Shown in pieces: positions 60,180 to 64,000 of a DNA stretch of 64,000 nt. The translations under genes and the position numbers were made by a program. Under the pieces are notes generated by a model that had not been told where the DNA came from, ran no database searches, and was given only the letters and a program-made list of their open reading frames with translations. Each line of letters opens with the position of its first letter. Position 1 is the stretch's first letter. Source of the stretch: Embiotoca jacksoni (Eukaryota > Chordata > Actinopteri > Embiotocidae); the NCBI GenBank assembly GCA_022577435.1, contig JAKOON010000028.1:5690571-5754570 (forward strand), given 5' to 3'.

Positions 60180-60360
60180 AGAGGACTGGACATATTCTGA
60201 CTTGATGATGGGGTCATAGGAAAAGTCAGGGGATCCTCAGCATCAGTAGGATTCATTCTCTGGGGGTCATTAATGTCTAACAAATATGGGGCATCGTGTT
60301 GGACTGACTGGCCGGCATTACCATCCACAGAACAAGGCGGGGCTAAAGTGAATCAGAGAT
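60180..60360 (+). repeat. dispersed repeat family C, copy 2
   Basis: Contains GGAAAAGTCAGGGGATCCTC, AGCATCAGTAGGATTCATTC, TCTGGGGGTCATTAATGTC and CCGGCATTACCATCC, in the order seen at 26990-27300. Confidence 0.65.
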
Positions 60361-60599
60361 AAATGGTTTAATCAAATGGAGTCGGATCATCTTCTCAGGA
60401 AGAAGTAAACTTCATTAGAATGTCTTCAATAGATTCTGATAGTTTCTTGAGAAAAAGTAGAACATTTAGGTTGGTGGGGGTGTAGGAAGATATGTCAGTC
60501 TCAACAAAAATATTAATATTCATACTAATGTGATCAGAAAAAGCCACAGCAAATGTAGTGGTGGTCTACATATTTTTGAACTAAATTATCCTTGTCAAG

Positions 60600-60790
60600 T
60601 TCAAATCTTGACCTGCTATATGAAAAATCTGGGTTTCTAACATCAGTGGGAGTCATCCTCTGGGAGCCATAAATGTCGGTCAAAAATATCATCCAATAAA
60701 TGTTGAAATGTCATTCTGGATCAAAGTGGTGGAAGCAATAGACCAGCATCGCCATCCATCAAACAATGCAGGGCTAAAACTAAAACCCAG
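60600..60790 (+). repeat. dispersed repeat family C, copy 3
   Basis: Contains ACATCAGTGGGAGTCATCCT, CTGGGAGCCATAAATGTC, CATCCAATAAATGTTG, GGATCAAAGTGGTGGAAGC and AGCATCGCCATCCATC, the fullest match to the family. It lies 240 bp after copy 2 in the same orientation. Confidence 0.7.
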
Positions 60791-61307
60791 ATAAATGAGA
60801 AATTACAATGTGAAAGAAGGCTAATTTTTGAAAAGTGACATTCCCTTATCAAAGAATGCAAGACAGTGAAATGTGTCAGATGGAGATGGAGCTAAAAAAT
60901 AAATAAATAACAACCTCAAAGTGTTCAGCAGCTTTCAGCAAAGTAAAAAGACGCCTCATGACAAAATACTTGTCAGAGAGGTTGTTGGAAGAATTTTGGG
61001 GAGGTCAAAGACAGTTTAATTGTTTGACATTTGAATTACGCTGAAGAATCGGTGGGCTGTGTGTGTTTAATAATCACGGTGACAGTTTGTGGAGAGTCAT
61101 TCAAATCAGCTATGTAACAGTCCTTCTATTGATATCTTAACAAAAGAGTTTAAGACACAGAAAGAAAAAAAGGCAACAGTCTGAAGGCAGATGAAAACAA
61201 AACAGATTTGATATTCACTGTTTTTTTTTTTTATCTCATGTTCAGTTGGTGTTCATTCCAAATATATTGATATGGACATCTAGGTACAGATGTGGAAGAA
61301 TCTATTG

Positions 61308-61309
<2 letters not shown>

Positions 61310-61383
<74 letters not shown>
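61310..61383. repeat. (CA)n microsatellite
   Basis: About 37 uninterrupted CA units, followed by GAATAACCC. Explains the threonine/histidine and cysteine/valine frames on both strands. Confidence 0.98.
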
Positions 61384-61385
<2 letters not shown>

Positions 61386-61439
61386 ATAACCCACACATTT
61401 CTCTGAAAAAAAAAATCAAACTTACAAAAGTAATTAATA

Positions 61440-61785
61440 CTAATAAAAAGCTTTATTTGTATAGCACCTTTCATAAAGAAAATGCTGCTCAAAGTGCTTT
61501 ACAGAAAGATAATTACATGAAGTGTTCCATATAAAAACAGACACAGAGGAACACCCAAAAATACATACATAAAATGCATAAATTGAATACAAGTAGATCA
61601 AAATATATAGTCCAAATATGAAATGAGCAATATGCATTTCAAAGGCGCGGTAGTTCAAGTGCATGGGAGGTGCAAGAGAGCTTCAAGAGTTCTTGAAGGC
61701 TCATAGAGAGAGTTAGTGATGTAACTCGGTCCGAGCCCATTAAGAACTTTGTATGTGAGGAGGAGGACCTTAAAGTAAATGACAT
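61440..61785 (-). pseudogene. L2-type LINE relic: RT C-terminus and 3' tail, minus strand
   Basis: On minus from 61785 the frame reads YFKVLLLTYKVLNGLGPSYI then TNSLYEPSRTLEAL, the end of an L2-clade reverse transcriptase. It continues through a short 3' UTR to CTGTAAAGCACTTTGAGCAG, and ends GGTGCTATACAAATAAAGCT. It lies directly beside a Tc1-like relic. No catalytic domain remains. Confidence 0.85.
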
Positions 61786-61789
61786 CCAT

Positions 61790-62430
61790 CATTATTTATT
61801 TTCTATTTTGAGTTAGACTTTGCTTTGGATTTTTGACCTTAAAGTATAAAACAAATGAAAATGACATGGACCAAAATGATGGCACTCATAAGGCAATCAC
61901 TGTAAACAAGTGATTTCTGCAGTCGTCAATGAGACTTCTGCACCTGTCAGCAGGTAGTTTGGTCCACTCTTCCTGAGTATAAATGCTCCAGTTGTCTCAG
62001 GTTTAAAGTCTGCCTACTCAAGACTGTAAGTTTCTGAAGCAAGCGAGCTTCAGAATAGTCCTTTGGTTTGTTCTTAACTATGCTTAGGTGCTTTTAGCAA
62101 TATGTTTTTGGTCATTAATCCTTGTTGGGAGGACCCATGACCTGCGACTGAGACAGAGCTTTCTGACCCTGGGCAGCATGTTTCGCTCCTGATTGCCTTT
62201 GCAGATATTTTCCTGAATTCTGCACACATTCACACAGAGCCTCCTCTGTGTTCCACAGCATGTATGGACTTCTTTTCTGGGAAAACTTAAAACTTTTTGT
62301 CTTTTAACATAGAGCTCATGTTACATGTGAAATTGCTCCAGTTTTGTCCAATAGATATTCTCTCAGAAGTATTGGAGCATGTCAATATGCGTTTTAGTGA
62401 ATTCTAGTCTTCCAAATTCCATAACAGATA
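61790..62430 (-). pseudogene. Tc1-like transposon relic, antisense orientation
   Basis: Plus-strand antisense of a Tc1-type transposase: GGTCCACTCTTCCTGAG, CTCCAGTTGTCTCAGGTTTA, TTCAGAATAGTCCTTTGGTT, GGAGGACCCATGACCTGCGA, GACCCTGGGCAGCATGTTTC, AGAGCCTCCTCTGTG, ACATAGAGCTCATGT, AAATTGCTCCAGTTTTGTCC and GTCAATATGCGTTTTAG. Internal deletions and substitutions make it dead. The upstream end of the transposase is absent. Confidence 0.85.
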
Positions 62431-62434
62431 AAAA

Positions 62435-64000
62435 TTCAACGTGTCCATTTCATCCTTCATTAAATATTAACAACAAAGGTGAACAGCAACATAATAACCA
62501 CGGCACAACTTCAATGTTTAAGCAGACAACTAACCAGGAACTAAAAAAAAAAAAATCCACCAATTTATGGGATTATAAATCTTCTAAAACGTTCATTTAG
62601 CTTCATCAGGAAGAAGGCGATTAATATGCACCTCTTCTCTAAAATCCACGACTTCAGCAGACAGGTGGTGAATCTCCCTCTTCCATACTTTGCAGAGTGT
62701 CCTGGAGATAACAAAAAGCACAAAAGCGTCAGAATAAAATCAAACATATTGATACCGCAACCGGAACCGTTATGCCATCGCTGATTTGGCTGTCCTGCTG
62801 GAGATTATGTTGGTGCCAAACTCCACAGTTTTAGATGTGCCTATTAAGGTACAACTGTGAAAAAATAAATCTTTGAATTAAGTTAAATCAGGCTTGGAGT
62901 AAGTCTGTGGCGATCTCAGTCGTACAGATCGTTGGTCAATGTAAGTGTTATGCAAAGAAGACTGGAGCCATACCCCGTTCATAGCATGACTAATGTGACG
63001 GGAACGACTAAAACCCCATTTACCTCATGACCATTGTGACCATAACGAGTCACATGATGGCCGGCCGGTTCTCTCAATGGACCTTGACTCTCAAGGTATC
63101 ATTGACCCGTGAAGAAATGTCTTTGTTTCGAACCACAGAATTATTTTGCTGCCTTTTGATAAAACTCACACTGATCATGATGAGAGATGAAAGGACATTT
63201 TTTTAGTTGGTGGCTCATCGATGAAACAGGGATACGGATACGCATGCATATACAGCTACTTAAAGCTGCCTTTGCATCCATTGTACGCAAGTTTTACTAT
63301 CAAATGGACAGTTGTATTTGTGTATCAGCCACTCAGTCACCTCACGTGTTGTCTCAGTATCCCAATAGCCAGACTCTGGGGTTCACTCAGGGTGCCCACA
63401 TGTTTGAAGGGGACAGACTGCAGTGATGTCATGACCATGTGAAACTGATTGTATTCTATCATACATGTACTTTCTTTGTAACCTTAATACACTCCTTTGA
63501 AATGGCGCTTTATAGGGATAACGCAAATCAAATATTTGCTAAATGGTTGGAACAAGAGATCCATTATAAGAGTAACCCCTGTAGTGTTTTAAATCATTAC
63601 ACTGCATACTTTATTTGCAGTTCTGGCCACCGACCAAATAATGCCAAGCCAGTTAAATGGCGTACATCTCTTATGTAACCAGCTGTGTGAGGATGAAAGC
63701 AACTGTACAGTAAAAAAAATTGGCTGTGAATCTTCATCTGCATGCGTCTGAGCAATCACGACTGTAATGCAGTAACAACAAATATCGGTTATGTGTCTGC
63801 TGTGTTTTTTTGTATTTCAAAGCTACAGACAGATACTGTACTGATGCTGAAACACTTCTAGCTGTGGAAACTATAGGTGTATGTAAGAAGCAGCACAGGT
63901 CAAATATCATTTTGGCCAACTGCTAATTGGTTTTGTTTGGTTGAAATCAAGATGCAATTTAGGCTACTGACTTTTGTGTACCAGCAAATTACAACTGCAA
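62435..64000. other. unassigned non-coding DNA
   Basis: No recognisable element. Open frames at 63187-63442 and 63439-63678 have no domain and no splice support. Confidence 0.5.

Overview
The window looks like vertebrate, most probably teleost fish, intergenic or intronic DNA. It is AT-rich, has no long intact host ORF, and is full of decayed elements typical of fish genomes: L2/jockey-type LINE fragments, Tc1-like transposon relics, a hAT-type MITE, a probable gypsy-type solo LTR, and many CA, GATA and other simple repeats. No operons, bacterial features, CRISPR arrays or tRNA/rRNA genes were seen. The assignment to fish rests on remembered repeat families; no database search was run.

Layout. 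1-9.6 kb: mostly unique DNA with one candidate first coding exon on the minus strand (1271-1320), a decayed ACTTG-type minisatellite (2371-2650), a hAT MITE with an 8-bp target duplication (6362-6657), a LINE endonuclease/linker relic on minus (about 8590-9287) and an adjoining Tc1/mariner transposase tail on plus. 9.6-21.4 kb: two well-spliced candidate host exons on plus (12415-12477 and a terminal exon from 20899 with its own AATAAA). Between them lie a LINE tail, a dispersed repeat, a 67-bp inverted duplication around about 620 bp, and an L2 reverse-transcriptase relic. 21.4-33.4 kb: mostly unrecognised sequence, with a (GATA)n/(ACAG)n array joined to the 3' end of a LINE reverse-transcriptase relic. 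33.4-46.1 kb: two opposed LINE tails, a 21-bp-type minisatellite present in both orientations, and a partial LTR. 46.9-52.8 kb: two Tc1-like relics, a G-run microsatellite and a CpG-richer block. 53.1-53.5 kb: the decayed last exon of an uncharacterised fish protein family. 54.9-56.7 kb: the most unusual object, a duplicated ~0.9-kb block made mainly of 23-bp repeats carrying CRE-like TGACRTCA motifs. 57.3-62.4 kb: a solo LTR, L2 relics, dispersed repeats, a long CA tract and a third Tc1-like relic. The final 1.5 kb shows nothing recognisable.

The only possible host genes are small exons called from splice signals and open frames: one start exon leaving the window on minus, and two or three exons on plus. 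I could not name their products. Everything else is repeat-derived or unassigned non-coding DNA, so no pathway can be described.
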